Origin: Bradyrhizobium campsiandrae
Lineage (GTDB): Bacteria > Pseudomonadota > Alphaproteobacteria > Rhizobiales > Xanthobacteraceae
Assembly: GCF_014529705.1 (NCBI RefSeq)
Contig: NZ_JAANIH010000012.1
Coordinates: 62,001-126,000, forward strand
Length of the DNA: 64,000 nt
Direction of reading: 5' to 3'
The notes below the pieces were generated by a model. It saw only the letters and a program-made list of their open reading frames with translations, had not been told where the DNA came from and ran no database searches. The first letter of the stretch is position 1. Every line of letters begins with the position of its first letter. The translations under genes and the position numbers were made by a program. Below are positions 45,092 through 56,062 of the stretch, one piece after another.

Positions 45092-46669
45092 TCAGCCTTT
45101 GGCGATGGGCACCGCGACGAAGCGCGACTGGCCGCCGCTCTTCACGCGCATCAGGACACTGTTCTTGTTGTCGGTCCGCGCCGTATTGATGGCGTCGCGG
45201 ACGTCGCCGGCGGTGCTCACGCTCTTGCCGCCGACCTCGAGAATCACGTCGCCCTCCTTGAAGCCGCGCTCGGCAGCAGCGCTTTTCGGGTCGACTTCGG
45301 TGACGACGACGCCGTCCTTGCCGGCGCCGGCCACCGAATTGGCGGGCGCAACGGTCATGCCGAGCTTCGGCACATCGGTGCCCTTGCTCGCGCTCTTGCC
45401 GCTGTCGTTGTCGATGTCGGCCTTGGCCTCGACCGTGTTTGGCAGCTGGCCGAGGGTGAGGTTCAAGACCTTGTCCTGGCCCTTGTGCAGGACGTTGAGC
45501 TTGACGGACGCGCCGGGTGCCATGCCGCCGATGGTGCGGGCAAGCTCGCGGGCGTCCTTGACCGATTCACCGTTGACCGAGGTGATCACGTCGCCCGACT
45601 CGATGCCGGCCTTCGCCGCCGGACCATCCTTCTGCGGCTCCGCCACCAGCGCACCTTCGGCCTTCTTCATGCCGAGGCTGTCGGCGATGTCTGACGTCAC
45701 CGGCTGGATCTGGACGCCGATCCAACCGCGGCTGACCGAGCCCTTGTCCTTGAGCTGGGCGACCACGCTCTTCACGGTGTTCGCAGGAATCGAGAACGCG
45801 ATGCCGACGCTGCCGCCCGAGGGCGAGTAGATCGCGGTGTTGACGCCCATTACCTCGCCGTCGGTGTTGAAGGCCGGACCGCCGGAATTGCCCTTGTTCA
45901 CGGGCGCGTCGATCTGGATGAAATCGTCATACGGGCCGTTGCCGATGTCGCGGCCGCTGGCCGAGACGATGCCGGCGGTCACGGTGCCGCCGAGGCCGAA
46001 CGGGTTGCCGACCGCAAGCACCCAATCACCGATCCGCGGCTTGCCGTCGGCAAGCTTGGCAAACGGGAAGCTGGAGCCGCCCTCGACCTTGATCAGCGCG
46101 AGGTCGGTGCGCTGGTCGGTGCCGATCACCTTGGCGCTGTAGGTCTTGCCGTCGTCGGTGGTGACCTCGACCTTGTCGGCGCCGTCGACCACGTGGTTGT
46201 TGGTCACGGCATAGCCGTCGGCGGAAATGAAGAAGCCGGAGCCCTGGCCCTGCACGACGCGGCCACGACCGCCCCGCTGGCCCGGGAAGCCATCAGGACC
46301 GCCGAAGCGGCGGAAGAAGCGCTCCATCGGCGAGCCCGGCTGGAAGGGCGACGCGGAATCATCGCCGTCGTCGTTGCTCGCGGTCTTCTCCTTGATGTTG
46401 ACCTTGACCGAGATCACCGAGGGCTTCACCCGTTCGACGATGTCGGCGAAACCGATCGGACGCTCGACCTTCTTGACCTCGTTGTTGACCTGCGCATGCG
46501 CCGGGCTGGAGAACAGGTCGGCCGGCGAGGTCGACGGGCTGAAGCCATGGACGGCGATACCAAGGCCGGCGACGACCGACGCCAGCAGCGCGATTTTGCG
46601 GGCTGAGAACACCGACCGGCGGGGCTGCCGGTAGGACGGAAGGTTCGTGAGATCGGGACGGTCGGTCAT
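45092..46669 (-). CDS. degP: Periplasmic serine protease, Do/HtrA family
   Basis: 525 residues from the ATG at 46669 with GGAGA upstream. A signal or anchor helix covers about 24-60 (KIALLASVVAGLGIAVHG). The trypsin-like domain has the catalytic triad His159 (TNNHVV), Asp189 (RTDLALIKV) and Ser262 (NKGNSGGP). Two PDZ domains follow (GWIGVQIQPVTSDIADSLGM and LGMTVAPAN...). It degrades or refolds misfolded envelope proteins. In rhizobia degP typically follows cycHJKL; here a chemoreceptor gene separates them. The Gly/Arg-rich stretch before the protease domain (FRRFGGPDGFPGQRGGRGR) is a usual DegP Q-linker. Confidence 0.94.
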   Translation of the reverse strand: MTDRPDLTNLPSYRQPRRSVFSARKIALLASVVAGLGIAVHGFSPSTSPADLFSSPAHAQVNNEVKKVERPIGFADIVERVKPSVISVKVNIKEKTASNDDGDDSASPFQPGSPMERFFRRFGGPDGFPGQRGGRGRVVQGQGSGFFISADGYAVTNNHVVDGADKVEVTTDDGKTYSAKVIGTDQRTDLALIKVEGGSSFPFAKLADGKPRIGDWVLAVGNPFGLGGTVTAGIVSASGRDIGNGPYDDFIQIDAPVNKGNSGGPAFNTDGEVMGVNTAIYSPSGGSVGIAFSIPANTVKSVVAQLKDKGSVSRGWIGVQIQPVTSDIADSLGMKKAEGALVAEPQKDGPAAKAGIESGDVITSVNGESVKDARELARTIGGMAPGASVKLNVLHKGQDKVLNLTLGQLPNTVEAKADIDNDSGKSASKGTDVPKLGMTVAPANSVAGAGKDGVVVTEVDPKSAAAERGFKEGDVILEVGGKSVSTAGDVRDAINTARTDNKNSVLMRVKSGGQSRFVAVPIAKG

Positions 46670-46892
46670 GCAGAGGTCTCCAGGGCCTTGAATTCTTTCG
46701 GTGCCCGATGGCGGCACCTTACGGACCTGAAGATGGGGACTGCCGCCTTACCGCGCGCTGACGGCGGGGTTAAACTTTCGTAATAAAGAGCGCGTCGCTA
46801 TGCGGCGGTTTATCGCAGGCCAAAAGCCACGCTCTTGCAGGAACTTAACGGGGTTCCGGCGATACGCAAAAAAGCGCGCCCTTTCCGCCCCG

Positions 46893-48236
46893 TCAGCTCG
46901 CCCTGACGCTGATGATGAATTCGTCGACTTCGCGCTTGAGGGTCTCGGCCTGTTGCGACAGCTCGACGGCGGAGTCCCGCGCTTCTGCCGCCATGCGGCC
47001 GGTCTCGGCCGAGGTCGAGGTGATCTGGACGATGTGGTTGGACACGTCGAGCGTCCCGCGCGCGGCGTCCTGGACGCTGCGGCTGATGTCCTGCGTGGCG
47101 GTGCGCTGTTGGGCGGTGTCGACCTCGATGCCGGACATGATCGACGAGATCTCCGACAGCGTCTTCGAGATGGCGTCGATCGCCCCGCGCGTCTCCGCGG
47201 TGATGCCCTGGATGCTGGCGACGTGCGAGGTGATTTCCTCCGTTGCCTTGCTGGTCTGATGCGCCAGGCTCTTCACTTCGGAGGCGACGACGGCAAAACC
47301 CTTGCCCGCCTCCCCTGCCCGCGCCGCCTCGATCGTGGCGTTGAGCGCCAGAAGGTTGGTCTGCGATGCGATCGCCTGAACCAGCTGCACGACCTCACCG
47401 ATCTTGTCCGCGGCATCCGACAGCGTGTGGATGGTATCGCGGCTCTTCTCGGCCTGCGTCGCCGCGCCCTCGGCCCGCTGGGTCGCATCCGTGACGCGGC
47501 GGCTGATCGTCCCGATCGAGGTCGTCATCTCCTCCGCCGACCCTGCCACCGTCTGCACGCTGGCGCTGGCCTGGCTGGCGCCGCTCGCAACCGCCTTGGC
47601 CTTGGTGCTGGTGTCGTTGGCGGTCTGCGACAGCGTCTCGGCGTTGCGCTTCAAATGCACCGCCGACGACGCCACGCTGTCGACGACGCTGGCGACGAGC
47701 TCGTTGAAACTCCTGATCCGGGCGTCGAGATATTTCGATCGCTCGGCCTGGTGCTGCGCTTCGTGCAGCTGCTGCTCGGTCAGACGGCGCCGCTCGATCC
47801 CGCCCGTCTTGAATATTTCCAGCGCACCGGCGAGCAGGCCGATCTCGTTGGTCCCGCCAAGGCCCGGCACGACCGTCTCGAATTTCTGGTCGGCGACCTC
47901 GCGCATGGCATGCACGATCGCCGCCAGCGGATGGAGGATGCCATTGCGCACGGCAAACCAGGTGGTGAGGCAGATCGCGAAGGCGACAACCGCGATCACG
48001 CCACAAGCGACCAGGAAGTAGGAGAACGCCGTTTGTGCCTGCTGGTAGACCTGCATTGCGTGCTCGCGCGCAGGACCGCTCAGCGCGGCAAAGTCGGACG
48101 ACAGGCTGGTGATCTCGTTGTTGAGATACAGCACCGCAACGAAGCCGGTACCGCCTCCGATGCCCAGCAGGAACAATAATGCAGCGACGACGGCGCCGAC
48201 CAGAAAGCGGATCGTCAGATTGCTGTTCGTGAACAT
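46893..48236 (-). CDS. Methyl-accepting chemotaxis protein with a very small periplasmic part
   Basis: 447 residues. Two membrane helices (about 9-35 and 71-93) are separated by only about 35 residues, so little or no periplasmic sensor domain exists. A HAMP domain follows and then the signalling hairpin, with the near-invariant tip [20 protein letters not shown] and [16 protein letters not shown]. It signals to CheA/CheW; the input is probably membrane state or an internal cue. It lies between ccmH and degP on the same strand but is separated from them by 149 and 223 bases, so it is likely its own unit. Confidence 0.9.
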   Translation of the reverse strand: MFTNSNLTIRFLVGAVVAALLFLLGIGGGTGFVAVLYLNNEITSLSSDFAALSGPAREHAMQVYQQAQTAFSYFLVACGVIAVVAFAICLTTWFAVRNGILHPLAAIVHAMREVADQKFETVVPGLGGTNEIGLLAGALEIFKTGGIERRRLTEQQLHEAQHQAERSKYLDARIRSFNELVASVVDSVASSAVHLKRNAETLSQTANDTSTKAKAVASGASQASASVQTVAGSAEEMTTSIGTISRRVTDATQRAEGAATQAEKSRDTIHTLSDAADKIGEVVQLVQAIASQTNLLALNATIEAARAGEAGKGFAVVASEVKSLAHQTSKATEEITSHVASIQGITAETRGAIDAISKTLSEISSIMSGIEVDTAQQRTATQDISRSVQDAARGTLDVSNHIVQITSTSAETGRMAAEARDSAVELSQQAETLKREVDEFIISVRAS

Positions 48237-48385
48237 GGAGACTCAGCGCCTGGAATGAAATCTTGCGACAAGCTTCCAGACAAAGGTCAATATAGCATGA
48301 AATGGGCAACCGCGCCTGGCGGGGTACGTATCACTACGTAGACTGACGCGGTTTGGGTCGCCAGAACTTCACTAGGAGGACTTGC

Positions 48386-48868
48386 CTAGGAAGACTTGGC
48401 TTCGTCCGTCATCAACGCGGCAAGCCGGGCCTCTTCGTCCGACGTCAGCGGCGGCATCGGTACCTCTGCACCGCTTTGGGAGCGGCGGCGATTTTGCCGC
48501 CAGAGCGCAAAGCCGCCGGCGGCAAGCAGCAGCGGCGCGAGCAACCACAACAGGATGGTCTGGCGTTCGAAGCGCGGCTTCAGCAGGACGAACTCGCCGT
48601 ACCGCGCGACCAGGAAGTCGAGCACCTCGCCATTGCTGTCGCCGGCCGCGATCCGCTCCCGCACCAGAAGCCGCAGATCACGCGCGAGCGGCGCGTCGGA
48701 ATCGTCGATCGATTGGTTCTGACAGACCATGCAGCGCAGCTCACGCGACAATTCGCGCGCGCGCGCTTCCTTCGCCGGGTCGGACATGATCTCGTCGGGC
48801 TGCACGGCGTGCACCGCAGGCAAAGACAGCAGCATCAGCGCGACGATCGCGGCCATCATCCGGCGCAT
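48386..48868 (-). CDS. ccmH: Cytochrome c maturation protein CcmH (CycL)
   Basis: 160 residues from the ATG at 48868, with GGAGTGAG upstream. It has a signal peptide, a thioredoxin-like redox motif RCMVCQNQ (Cys46, Cys49), and a C-terminal membrane anchor (TILLWLLAPLLLAAGGFALW). It reduces apocytochrome c cysteines for heme ligation together with CcmF and CcmI. It starts four bases after the ccmF stop and ends the ccmI-E-F-H operon. Confidence 0.93.
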   Translation of the reverse strand: MRRMMAAIVALMLLSLPAVHAVQPDEIMSDPAKEARARELSRELRCMVCQNQSIDDSDAPLARDLRLLVRERIAAGDSNGEVLDFLVARYGEFVLLKPRFERQTILLWLLAPLLLAAGGFALWRQNRRRSQSGAEVPMPPLTSDEEARLAALMTDEAKSS

Positions 48869-48872
48869 CGGC

Positions 48873-50855
48873 TCACTCCGCCGGCTGCAGGCGTTGCTTG
48901 GCCCGCGCGGGCTTGGGCGCACCCACCCGCAGCCTTCGGTCGGACAGCGACAGCATGCCGCCGAACGCCATCAGCACCGGCCCCCACCAGATCATCAGCA
49001 CCATCGGCTTGTGATAGATGCGCACGGCGATGCCGCCCTCGGCCGTGACGTCACCGAGCGAGATGTAGAGCTGGCTGGCGCCACGTGTCAGCAGCGCGGC
49101 CTCGGTCGTCGAGGACCCGCGCGTGGTGAAACTGCGCTTCGACGGCGTCATGACGCTGAGCGCTTCGCCGCCCCTGCTAACGTTGAACTGCGCGATCATC
49201 TCGCGGTAGTTCGGTCCCTGGCGCTCGAGCAGACCGTCGAGCTTCAGATCATAGCCGGCGACCTGCGCGACGTCGTTCGGCTTCATGGTCGCGATATATT
49301 CGCTGTTCCAGGTGGTCTCGCAGACGATCCCGATCAGCGCCACCCCGAGACCGGCATGGGCAAACGCGGTGCCCCAGGCCGAACGCGGCAGGCCGCGGGC
49401 GCGGTGCACCACCGTTGCGAAAGGCAGCCGAGCGAGACCGGTCCGCTCGACGATGTCGGTGACGGCGCCGGCGATGACGAAGACGCCAAGTCCGATCGCG
49501 AGCGGCGCCAGCGCGCTGCCACCACGTGTCCAGGCCCAGACGAGGGCGACAATGACGAGACCTGCGACGCCCGCCGCGAGCAGGCGCTGCGTCACGCCGA
49601 GCAGGTCGCCGCGCTTCCACGCCAGCATCGGGCCGAATGGCACGGCGAGCAGCAGCAGGGCAAACAGCGGGGCGAAAGTGAGGTTGTAGAAGGGTGCGCC
49701 GACCGACATCTTGAAGTCGGCGAGCATCTCCATCGCCAGCGGATAGAGCGTTCCGAACAGCACGACCGCACAGGCCACCGTGAGCAGCAGATTGTTCAGC
49801 ACCAGCGCGCCCTCGCGCGAGATCGGCGCGAACAGGCCGCCCTGCTTCAACGAGGTCGCACGCCCCGCGAACAGCGACAGGCTGCCGCCGATGAAAAGGC
49901 AGAGGATCAGCAGGATGAAGACGCCGCGGGTCGGATCATTGGCGAAGGCGTGCACGGAGGTGATGACACCCGAGCGCACCAGGAAGGTGCCGAGCAGCGA
50001 CAGCGAGAAGGTCAGGATCGAGAGCAGGATGGTCCAGACCTTCAACGCGTTGCGTTTCTCCATCACCAGCGCCGAATGCAGCAGCGCGGTGCCTGCGAGC
50101 CACGGCATCAGGGAGGCGTTCTCGACCGGGTCCCAGAACCACCAGCCGCCCCAGCCGAGCTCGTAATAGGCCCAGTAGGATCCCATCGCGATGCCGAGCG
50201 TCAGGAAGATCCAGGCCACCAGCGTCCACGGCCGCACCCAGCGCGCCCAGGCCGCATCGATCCGCCCCTCGATCAGCGCCGCGATCGCAAAGGAGAACGA
50301 GATCGAGAAACCGACATAGCCGAGATAGAGCATCGGCGGATGCACGGCGAGGCCGATGTCCTGAAGCACCGGATTGAGATCGCGCCCCTCGATCGGCGGA
50401 TTGACGATGCGCAGGAACGGATTCGAGGTGACCAGGATGAAGAGATAGAACGCGCTCGCGATCCAGGCCTGGACGGCGAGCACATGCGCGCGCAGCGACA
50501 GCGGCAGATTGTTGCCGAAGGCCGCGACCAGCCCGCCGAACAGCGCCAGGATCGACACCCAGAGCAGCATCGAGCCTTCATGATTTCCCCACACGCCGGT
50601 GATCTTGTAGATCAGCGGCTTCATGGAATGCGAATTCTCGTAGACATTGGCGACGGAGAAATCCGAGTTCACATGCAATGTCACGAGCGCGATGAACGAC
50701 GCGCCGACGAACAGCAGCTGCGCCAGCGCGGTGGAGCGCGCCACGTTCATCAGCGCGGGATCGCGCAGGCGCGCGCCGATCACCGGTACGAAGGACTGGA
50801 TCAGCGCCAGCGCGAGCGCCAGCACCAGCGCATAATGTCCGGCTTCCGCGATCAC
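48873..50855 (-). CDS. ccmF: Cytochrome c heme lyase subunit CcmF (CycK)
   Basis: 660 residues, about 14-15 membrane spans. The tryptophan-rich heme-handling segment [20 protein letters not shown] is intact, as is the conserved [10 protein letters not shown] stretch with histidines around it (WGNHEGS). It is the core of the heme ligation complex in the inner membrane. The GTG start at 50855 overlaps the ccmE stop (GTGA), and GGGAG lies just upstream. It is followed by ccmH after four bases. Confidence 0.95.
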   Translation of the reverse strand: MIAEAGHYALVLALALALIQSFVPVIGARLRDPALMNVARSTALAQLLFVGASFIALVTLHVNSDFSVANVYENSHSMKPLIYKITGVWGNHEGSMLLWVSILALFGGLVAAFGNNLPLSLRAHVLAVQAWIASAFYLFILVTSNPFLRIVNPPIEGRDLNPVLQDIGLAVHPPMLYLGYVGFSISFSFAIAALIEGRIDAAWARWVRPWTLVAWIFLTLGIAMGSYWAYYELGWGGWWFWDPVENASLMPWLAGTALLHSALVMEKRNALKVWTILLSILTFSLSLLGTFLVRSGVITSVHAFANDPTRGVFILLILCLFIGGSLSLFAGRATSLKQGGLFAPISREGALVLNNLLLTVACAVVLFGTLYPLAMEMLADFKMSVGAPFYNLTFAPLFALLLLAVPFGPMLAWKRGDLLGVTQRLLAAGVAGLVIVALVWAWTRGGSALAPLAIGLGVFVIAGAVTDIVERTGLARLPFATVVHRARGLPRSAWGTAFAHAGLGVALIGIVCETTWNSEYIATMKPNDVAQVAGYDLKLDGLLERQGPNYREMIAQFNVSRGGEALSVMTPSKRSFTTRGSSTTEAALLTRGASQLYISLGDVTAEGGIAVRIYHKPMVLMIWWGPVLMAFGGMLSLSDRRLRVGAPKPARAKQRLQPAE

Positions 50856-51373
50856 CGCACCGCTCCCTGCGAACTACCCTGCGCCGTCGTCGCCGCCGGC
50901 TTGGGGCCGCCCGATGCTTTGTCAGCTGCCTGGGCGCCGTAATCGTCCTTCCAGTGCCCCTGCTTCTTGAGGGCATCGGCGACATCCTTGGGCATGTAGG
51001 TCTCGTCGTGCTTGGCAAGCACCGTGTCGGCCTTGAACACGCCGGCGGCATCGAGGGCGCCTTCGGCGACGACGCCCTGCCCCTCCCGGAACAGATCGGG
51101 CAGGATGCCCTTGTAGGCCACGGGCAGCTTGGCGCCGCCGTCGGCGACTTCAAACGTCACCGCGAGATTGTCGCCGCGCTGGAGCGAGCCGGGCTGCACC
51201 AGGCCGCCGAGGCGAAAGCGCTTGCCGGGCGGAACGTGCTTCTCGGCAACCATGGTCGGGGTCGAGAAGAACACAATGGAGTCGCGCAAGGCATTGAGCA
51301 CCAGCGCGGCGGCAAGCGCGAGAACGGCGAGCGAGCCGCCGATGATGGTCATACGTCGCTGCTTGCGCGTCAT
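50852..51373 (-). CDS. ccmE: Heme chaperone CcmE (CycJ)
   Basis: 173 residues from the ATG at 51373. One N-terminal membrane helix ([18 protein letters not shown]) is followed by an OB-fold. The covalent heme-binding His122 is in [11 protein letters not shown], with Tyr126 as axial partner. It carries heme from CcmC to CcmF. The disordered C-terminal tail (about 45 residues, Lys/Ala-rich) is a common feature. It overlaps ccmF and lies 37 bases after ccmI. Confidence 0.94.
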   Translation of the reverse strand: MTRKQRRMTIIGGSLAVLALAAALVLNALRDSIVFFSTPTMVAEKHVPPGKRFRLGGLVQPGSLQRGDNLAVTFEVADGGAKLPVAYKGILPDLFREGQGVVAEGALDAAGVFKADTVLAKHDETYMPKDVADALKKQGHWKDDYGAQAADKASGGPKPAATTAQGSSQGAVR

Positions 51374-51410
51374 GGCGTATCCGTTCTCCGCTCCTCCCGG
51401 GCTGCGACAA

Positions 51411-52526
51411 TCATCCGTCGAGCCCGAGAGTCTTGAGGCCTTCGTTGAGCTGGCGCAGCCGCTCGGAATCCCTGGCGACCGCCTGACGGGCGTCGGTCGA
51501 GGCGCCAACCGCCTTGTCGCGATCGCCCATCACCAGATAGGCGCGCACCAGGCGCAACCAACCCTCGACATCGTCGCCGTTCTGCTTGAGCCGCGTGGCG
51601 AGACGCTCGACCATGCCGCGGATCATCGCATTGCGATCGCCCTCGTTCATGTCCTTGGAGGCCGCGATCGTCTGGTCCGACAGGGCCGGCATCGTCACGC
51701 CGCCACCGCCGACCCGCGCGAGCGAGGTCTGCACCAGCGGTCGCCACGGTGCATCGGCCGGTGCCTTTGCCAGCAGCGCGCGCCAGATGTTGGCAGCGTC
51801 ATCCTTGCGGCCGTCCTGCTCGGCGGCGAGCCCGAGAAAGTAGTTCGCCTTCGGATCGTCGGCGTTCAGCGCGTGGGCACGCTCGAACTCGGTCTTGGCT
51901 TCCGCCGTCACCACGCCACCGGCAGCCGCTGCGATCGCTTCTCCGAGATCGGACCTGCGTTCCGCGCTCTCGCCGTTATAGGTGATCGAATTGCGGTAGG
52001 CGCGCACGGCCTCATCGAAGCGGCCGAGCCGCTCCAACACCGGCGCAAGCACGTTCCAGCCGCGGCCATCGGCCGGATTCTTCTCGAGGTGTTGCTGGAC
52101 CTGAACGACGAGGTTCTCGAGCGATTGGGCCATGCCCGAGCCCGCCCCGCGCTCGCGCTCGGCCAGCGGAAAGTCACGAAGCGCCGGCGATCCGAGCGGA
52201 ACGTAGACCGCAATCGCCACCAGCGGCAGGCCGACCAGCGCCAGCACCGCAGCTGTACGGCGCCATTTGAGATTGGATGCCGGCGCCAGCACCGGCTCGC
52301 TGCTATCGGCGGCAAGCAGCCGACGGCCGATCTCGACACGGGCGGCTTCGGCCTCCGGTGCCGCGATCAGCCCTGCGGTGAGATCACGCTCGATCTCGGC
52401 CAGTTGGTCCTTGTAGACCGCGACCTCGCTGCCCTGACTTTGATCGCGCCCGCCACGGCCGAGCGGCCAGAGCACGGCGAATATCGCCGCGACGGTCATC
52501 AGCGCGAACACGAACCATATCGTCAT
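51411..52526 (-). CDS. ccmI: Cytochrome c biogenesis protein CcmI (CycH)
   Basis: 371 residues from the ATG at 52526. Two membrane helices (about 2-18 and 88-106) flank a cytoplasmic leucine-zipper-like loop, followed by a periplasmic TPR domain of about 250 residues ([20 protein letters not shown] and the later [20 protein letters not shown]). It binds apocytochromes and presents them to CcmF/CcmH. It is the first gene of cycHJKL in rhizobial nomenclature. CcmA-D and CcmG are not in the window, as expected for rhizobia where they are elsewhere. Confidence 0.92.
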   Translation of the reverse strand: MTIWFVFALMTVAAIFAVLWPLGRGGRDQSQGSEVAVYKDQLAEIERDLTAGLIAAPEAEAARVEIGRRLLAADSSEPVLAPASNLKWRRTAAVLALVGLPLVAIAVYVPLGSPALRDFPLAERERGAGSGMAQSLENLVVQVQQHLEKNPADGRGWNVLAPVLERLGRFDEAVRAYRNSITYNGESAERRSDLGEAIAAAAGGVVTAEAKTEFERAHALNADDPKANYFLGLAAEQDGRKDDAANIWRALLAKAPADAPWRPLVQTSLARVGGGGVTMPALSDQTIAASKDMNEGDRNAMIRGMVERLATRLKQNGDDVEGWLRLVRAYLVMGDRDKAVGASTDARQAVARDSERLRQLNEGLKTLGLDG

Positions 52527-52656
52527 CTGGCAAACTTCCGGCGGCGCCTGAACCGCGCCCATCGGTGGCTTTACACCACGGCCGGACGATGCGGCAATTG
52601 ACAATTGTCAATTCAGCGCGAGCGCAGCGGGTCCGAAACGGTGGAAATCCAACGGC

Positions 52657-52926
52657 TTAGCTGATCTCGAAGTCCGCGCTTTGAGCGGCATCCTCGCCGT
52701 GCCCGTTGAGAGCCCTCAAGAAGTACGTTCCCGGCCGGATGGCGTCAGGCAATCTGATGCGCAACGCCCCGACGGGAACCGGCGATGCGACCCTCGTGGT
52801 GGTCTCCGGCAGCTGCCGACCGCTCGCTTTCTCGACCAGCATCACCTTCGCACCGACCATCAGCCTTTGGTACTTGGCAACGATGACGCGGTTTTCGATT
52901 TCAATGGAGCTGATAACGGGTTTCAT
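52657..52926 (-). CDS. Small beta-rich hypothetical protein (89 residues)
   Basis: It starts at an ATG at 52926; a longer frame to 52992 is possible. The product MKPVISSIEIENRVIVAKYQ continues to TYFLRALNGHGEDAAQSADF. It is predicted to be mostly beta and looks like a single Ig-like (IPT/TIG style) domain. There is no signal peptide, which is unusual for such domains. Its function is unknown. It lies 130 bases upstream of ccmI on the same strand; I see no terminator between, so partial cotranscription is possible. Confidence 0.5.
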   Translation of the reverse strand: MKPVISSIEIENRVIVAKYQRLMVGAKVMLVEKASGRQLPETTTRVASPVPVGALRIRLPDAIRPGTYFLRALNGHGEDAAQSADFEIS

Positions 52927-53026
52927 GCGCCTACAGATAGAAATTCCAAAAGCTTGCACCGTGACCGTAGGCCCCACAACCGGCGCGGTCAATCATAAAT
53001 TGTACTCGTAAAGAGATGCGCTTGAA

Positions 53027-54430
53027 TCAGCCCGCGCGCGTCGATTTGCGCTCGCCTGTCGCCGCGTTCTCCGCGGCACGGCTCATCAGCGAGGCATAGT
53101 CGTCGCCGAACAGCACTTGGCAGAAGCGGATCGCGGCCTGCACCTGCTGCTGCCGATAGGTTCGGACCTTGTGATCGGCGGCACGCAGCGACTGCACCAG
53201 CTGCTCGGTCGATCGTTCGACATATTGCTGGAGATCGGAATAGGTGCGCAGCGTTACCTCGTTGATCGCGAGCTCGCTGGCATAATTGCGGCAGGTGGCG
53301 ACGAAGTCGATCAGCGCGACGGTTTCCTCGACCTCGGTGGTGTCGATCCGCGCGCCCGGCGGAATGTCCTTCTCGGGACGTTGGCGCAGGATGCGGCGGA
53401 CGCGGCCCGGAACGCTGTCGATCTCCGATTGCAGGGCGTTGGAGATGTCGGCCCGGATCGAGGTCAGCTGCTTGCCCCAGGCGGAATCGTTGCGCAGATC
53501 GAGTTCCGTGCGCAGGCCGCGGACGCCGTCATGCAGCGCCTTGAGATTGTCGGCGACGGTTTCGAAATGACCGCGTTTGATGTCCATGCGCAAATTGGCG
53601 GCAACGCGGGACAGATCGTGCAAGGCCATCGTGACTGCGACGCCATAGGGCGTGGCCGCGACGCGGATCTCGTCGTCGGACGCCGCGATCTTGATCGCAA
53701 GGCGAATGATCTGCCACGGCGCGGTCATGCGCTGGACCACCACCGACAGCGCAAAGGGCAGCATCTGGGGGGTCTGGAGCACGGGAATATTGAGTGCTGA
53801 AGTCACCGAGGCGATCTGCGGATCGCCGAACTGGCGCAGGAAGCGCGGCAGCTTTTCATTGAGCGTGCCGAGGGCCTCGCGAACGGCGAGCACCGCGCCG
53901 ATCGAATAGAGGTCCTCGATCACGTTGGGCGGACCGACGCGGGCGAGCGCGCGCGACTTGTCACCGCCGCCCGGCCCCGTCAGCTCGGCGATGGCATCGG
54001 CGGCCACCGCCTGGAGCTTGAGCGCCAGCGCCTCGACCTGCCCCGCATTGTCCGAAGCCGGCATGCGCGCCAGCGCCGTCTCGAATTCGGCGACCTTGTC
54101 CGGGGCACCGTCGCGGCCGAGCCATTGCCAGATCGGCTGCAGCGAGGATCGGCGAATCTGTCCGACCCGGATCGGCGCGCCGGCCTCGACCAGGAACGGT
54201 TCCACGACCTGGAACAGCAGCCGCGACAGATCATCGGTTCGCGGCGCAGGAGCGTCCTCGGCCTCGGTCTTGCGCACGATCTTGCGCAGCTGTTCGAGCA
54301 CGAGGGTCGCCACGGCCGTGTCCTGGCCGCGCTCGAGCGCGCGCTCGAACTCCCGCATCAGCAGCGCCTGCGCCTGCGGCGGGAGCTGCGCGAGATATTC
54401 CCTCAGCCGCTCGATCGATGTCTGGCTCAT
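53027..54430 (-). CDS. Conserved-looking cytoplasmic protein of unknown function (467 residues)
   Basis: From the ATG at 54430 the product opens MSQTSIERLREYLAQLPPQA, followed by a helical region and VEPFLVEAGAPIRVGQIRRS. It is predicted almost entirely helical with no membrane helix or signal. QQVQAAIRFCQVLFGDDYAS near the end is a striking conserved-looking patch. I recognise no family. It sits between a kinase-regulator pair and the cytochrome c maturation operon, on the same strand, and has its own 149-base upstream region. Confidence 0.72.
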   Translation of the reverse strand: MSQTSIERLREYLAQLPPQAQALLMREFERALERGQDTAVATLVLEQLRKIVRKTEAEDAPAPRTDDLSRLLFQVVEPFLVEAGAPIRVGQIRRSSLQPIWQWLGRDGAPDKVAEFETALARMPASDNAGQVEALALKLQAVAADAIAELTGPGGGDKSRALARVGPPNVIEDLYSIGAVLAVREALGTLNEKLPRFLRQFGDPQIASVTSALNIPVLQTPQMLPFALSVVVQRMTAPWQIIRLAIKIAASDDEIRVAATPYGVAVTMALHDLSRVAANLRMDIKRGHFETVADNLKALHDGVRGLRTELDLRNDSAWGKQLTSIRADISNALQSEIDSVPGRVRRILRQRPEKDIPPGARIDTTEVEETVALIDFVATCRNYASELAINEVTLRTYSDLQQYVERSTEQLVQSLRAADHKVRTYRQQQVQAAIRFCQVLFGDDYASLMSRAAENAATGERKSTRAG

Positions 54431-54579
54431 GCGCCCGGGTAATGCACGGTAAAATGGCGGACGAAAGGATGCGTCCCCACCGATCATAGGTGGCGGCGCC
54501 TTAAGAAGCCGTTGAGGAAGTCGCTCCGAAATCCCAGGGTTTCGCCCGGAAGCCCAAATAATCGTTTGGGATCAGAGGA

Positions 54580-56004
54580 TTATATTCCCGGCAGCACCAG
54601 CTCGGCGCGCAGGCCCCCGATCGGCGCACGGCCGAGGGTGAGGCTGCCGCCGTAGAGCGCGGCAAGGTCGGTCACGATCGATAGCCCGAGCCCCGAGCCC
54701 GGCTTGGACTCGTCGAGGCGCTGGCCGCGCCGGGAGACCTGGGCCCGCTCGGCTTCCGAGAGACCCCGCCCATCGTCATCGACGATGAGCCGCAGCCTGG
54801 GGCCTGCCCCCGCCTGCTGCGGGGCTTCCACCAGGACCTCGATGAAGACGCGGGAGGCCGCCCATTTGCAGGCATTGTCGACGAGATTGCCGACCATCTC
54901 CTCGAGATCCTGCTGCTCGCCCCGGAATTTCGCCGAGGGATCCGCCTTGGCCTCAACGGCGATGCCGCGACCGCGGTAAATCTTCTCCATGGTCCGCCGC
55001 AGCCCTTCGATGGCGGGGGCAACCTCCGTCACGGTGCCGACGATCGAGACCCTGGCCGCGATGCGGGCGCGCTCCAGATGATGGGCGAGCTGGTTGCGCA
55101 TCACGTCCGCCTGCTCCATCACCTTGGCTGCGAACGGATCGGCCGCGTGCGTTCCGGCCTCGTTGACGATGACGGACAGCGGCGTCTTGATCGCGTGGGC
55201 GAGATTGCCGACATGGGTGCGGGCGCGCTCGACGATCTCCCTGTTGGCATCGATCAGCGCATTGGTCTCGCGCGCAAGCGGCGCGATCTCGACCGGGAAT
55301 TCGCCCTCGAGCCGCTCGGCCCGCCCGGAGCGGATGTCTGCGATGGCTTCCGAGATCCGCTTGAGCGGCGCGAGGCCGAAGCGGACCTGAAACACCGTCG
55401 TCAGCAGCAGAACGATGCCGAGCGCGGTGAAGGTGCCGCCAAGATAATAGTCGAAACTGCGCGTTTCATCGAAGATCTCGGTGTCGTCGCCGGCGACGCT
55501 GACCAGGTATTTGCCATCGCCGCCGAGATCGACCGGGCGTTCGACCATGCGCAGGTTCTGGCCTTCCGGCCCGTCGACATAAGCGAGGCGAATGCCGGCG
55601 GCGGTGAGCTCGGTGCCCAAATCTTCCAGCTTCGGCAGCTTCTTGTCCCAGAGCGAGCGCGAGGATCGCACCTCCGGCTTCTCGGTGTCGGTGCGCGTGA
55701 TCTGCCAGTACCAGCCGGACAGCGGCAGCTCGAACAAGGGTTCGCCGAGCGACTGGAACTGGCGGTCCGGCGGCTCGTCGGGCGTCGCAACCTCGGCGAT
55801 CAGGGTGCGCAGATAAAGGTTCAGCCGGCGGTCGAAGGCGCGCTCGGTCGCGTTCTTGTAGACCGACGACAGCACCACGCCCGTTATGGCCAGGATCACC
55901 ACGAGCCAGGCGGTCGCCGACAGGAACAGGCGGTTCGCGAGCGAGCTGGCGGGCATCGGAATGATCCCGGGGGCGCGAGGAGGTGGCATGGCGTCGGCGG
56001 TCAT
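54580..56004 (-). CDS. Sensor histidine kinase, FeuQ-like
   Basis: 474 residues. Membrane helices at about 28-48 and 188-208 enclose a periplasmic sensor of about 140 residues. HAMP, then His270 in HVGNLAHAIKTPLSVIVNEA, then N-box MVGNLVDNACKW and G-boxes VDDDGRGLS and GSGLGLSIV. In other rhizobia the pair FeuP/FeuQ lies next to cycHJKL, and this pair has the same order relative to ccmIEFH, with two extra genes between. FeuPQ responds to low osmolarity and controls cyclic glucan export. The start could also be at 55989 or 55956; none has a strong ribosome site. Confidence 0.85.
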   Translation of the reverse strand: MTADAMPPPRAPGIIPMPASSLANRLFLSATAWLVVILAITGVVLSSVYKNATERAFDRRLNLYLRTLIAEVATPDEPPDRQFQSLGEPLFELPLSGWYWQITRTDTEKPEVRSSRSLWDKKLPKLEDLGTELTAAGIRLAYVDGPEGQNLRMVERPVDLGGDGKYLVSVAGDDTEIFDETRSFDYYLGGTFTALGIVLLLTTVFQVRFGLAPLKRISEAIADIRSGRAERLEGEFPVEIAPLARETNALIDANREIVERARTHVGNLAHAIKTPLSVIVNEAGTHAADPFAAKVMEQADVMRNQLAHHLERARIAARVSIVGTVTEVAPAIEGLRRTMEKIYRGRGIAVEAKADPSAKFRGEQQDLEEMVGNLVDNACKWAASRVFIEVLVEAPQQAGAGPRLRLIVDDDGRGLSEAERAQVSRRGQRLDESKPGSGLGLSIVTDLAALYGGSLTLGRAPIGGLRAELVLPGI

Positions 56005-56062
56005 ATCAGGACCAAGGCCCGTGTCGGGCCGCCCGTCAAGCCGGGATCCTTCGGAAGGCGCC

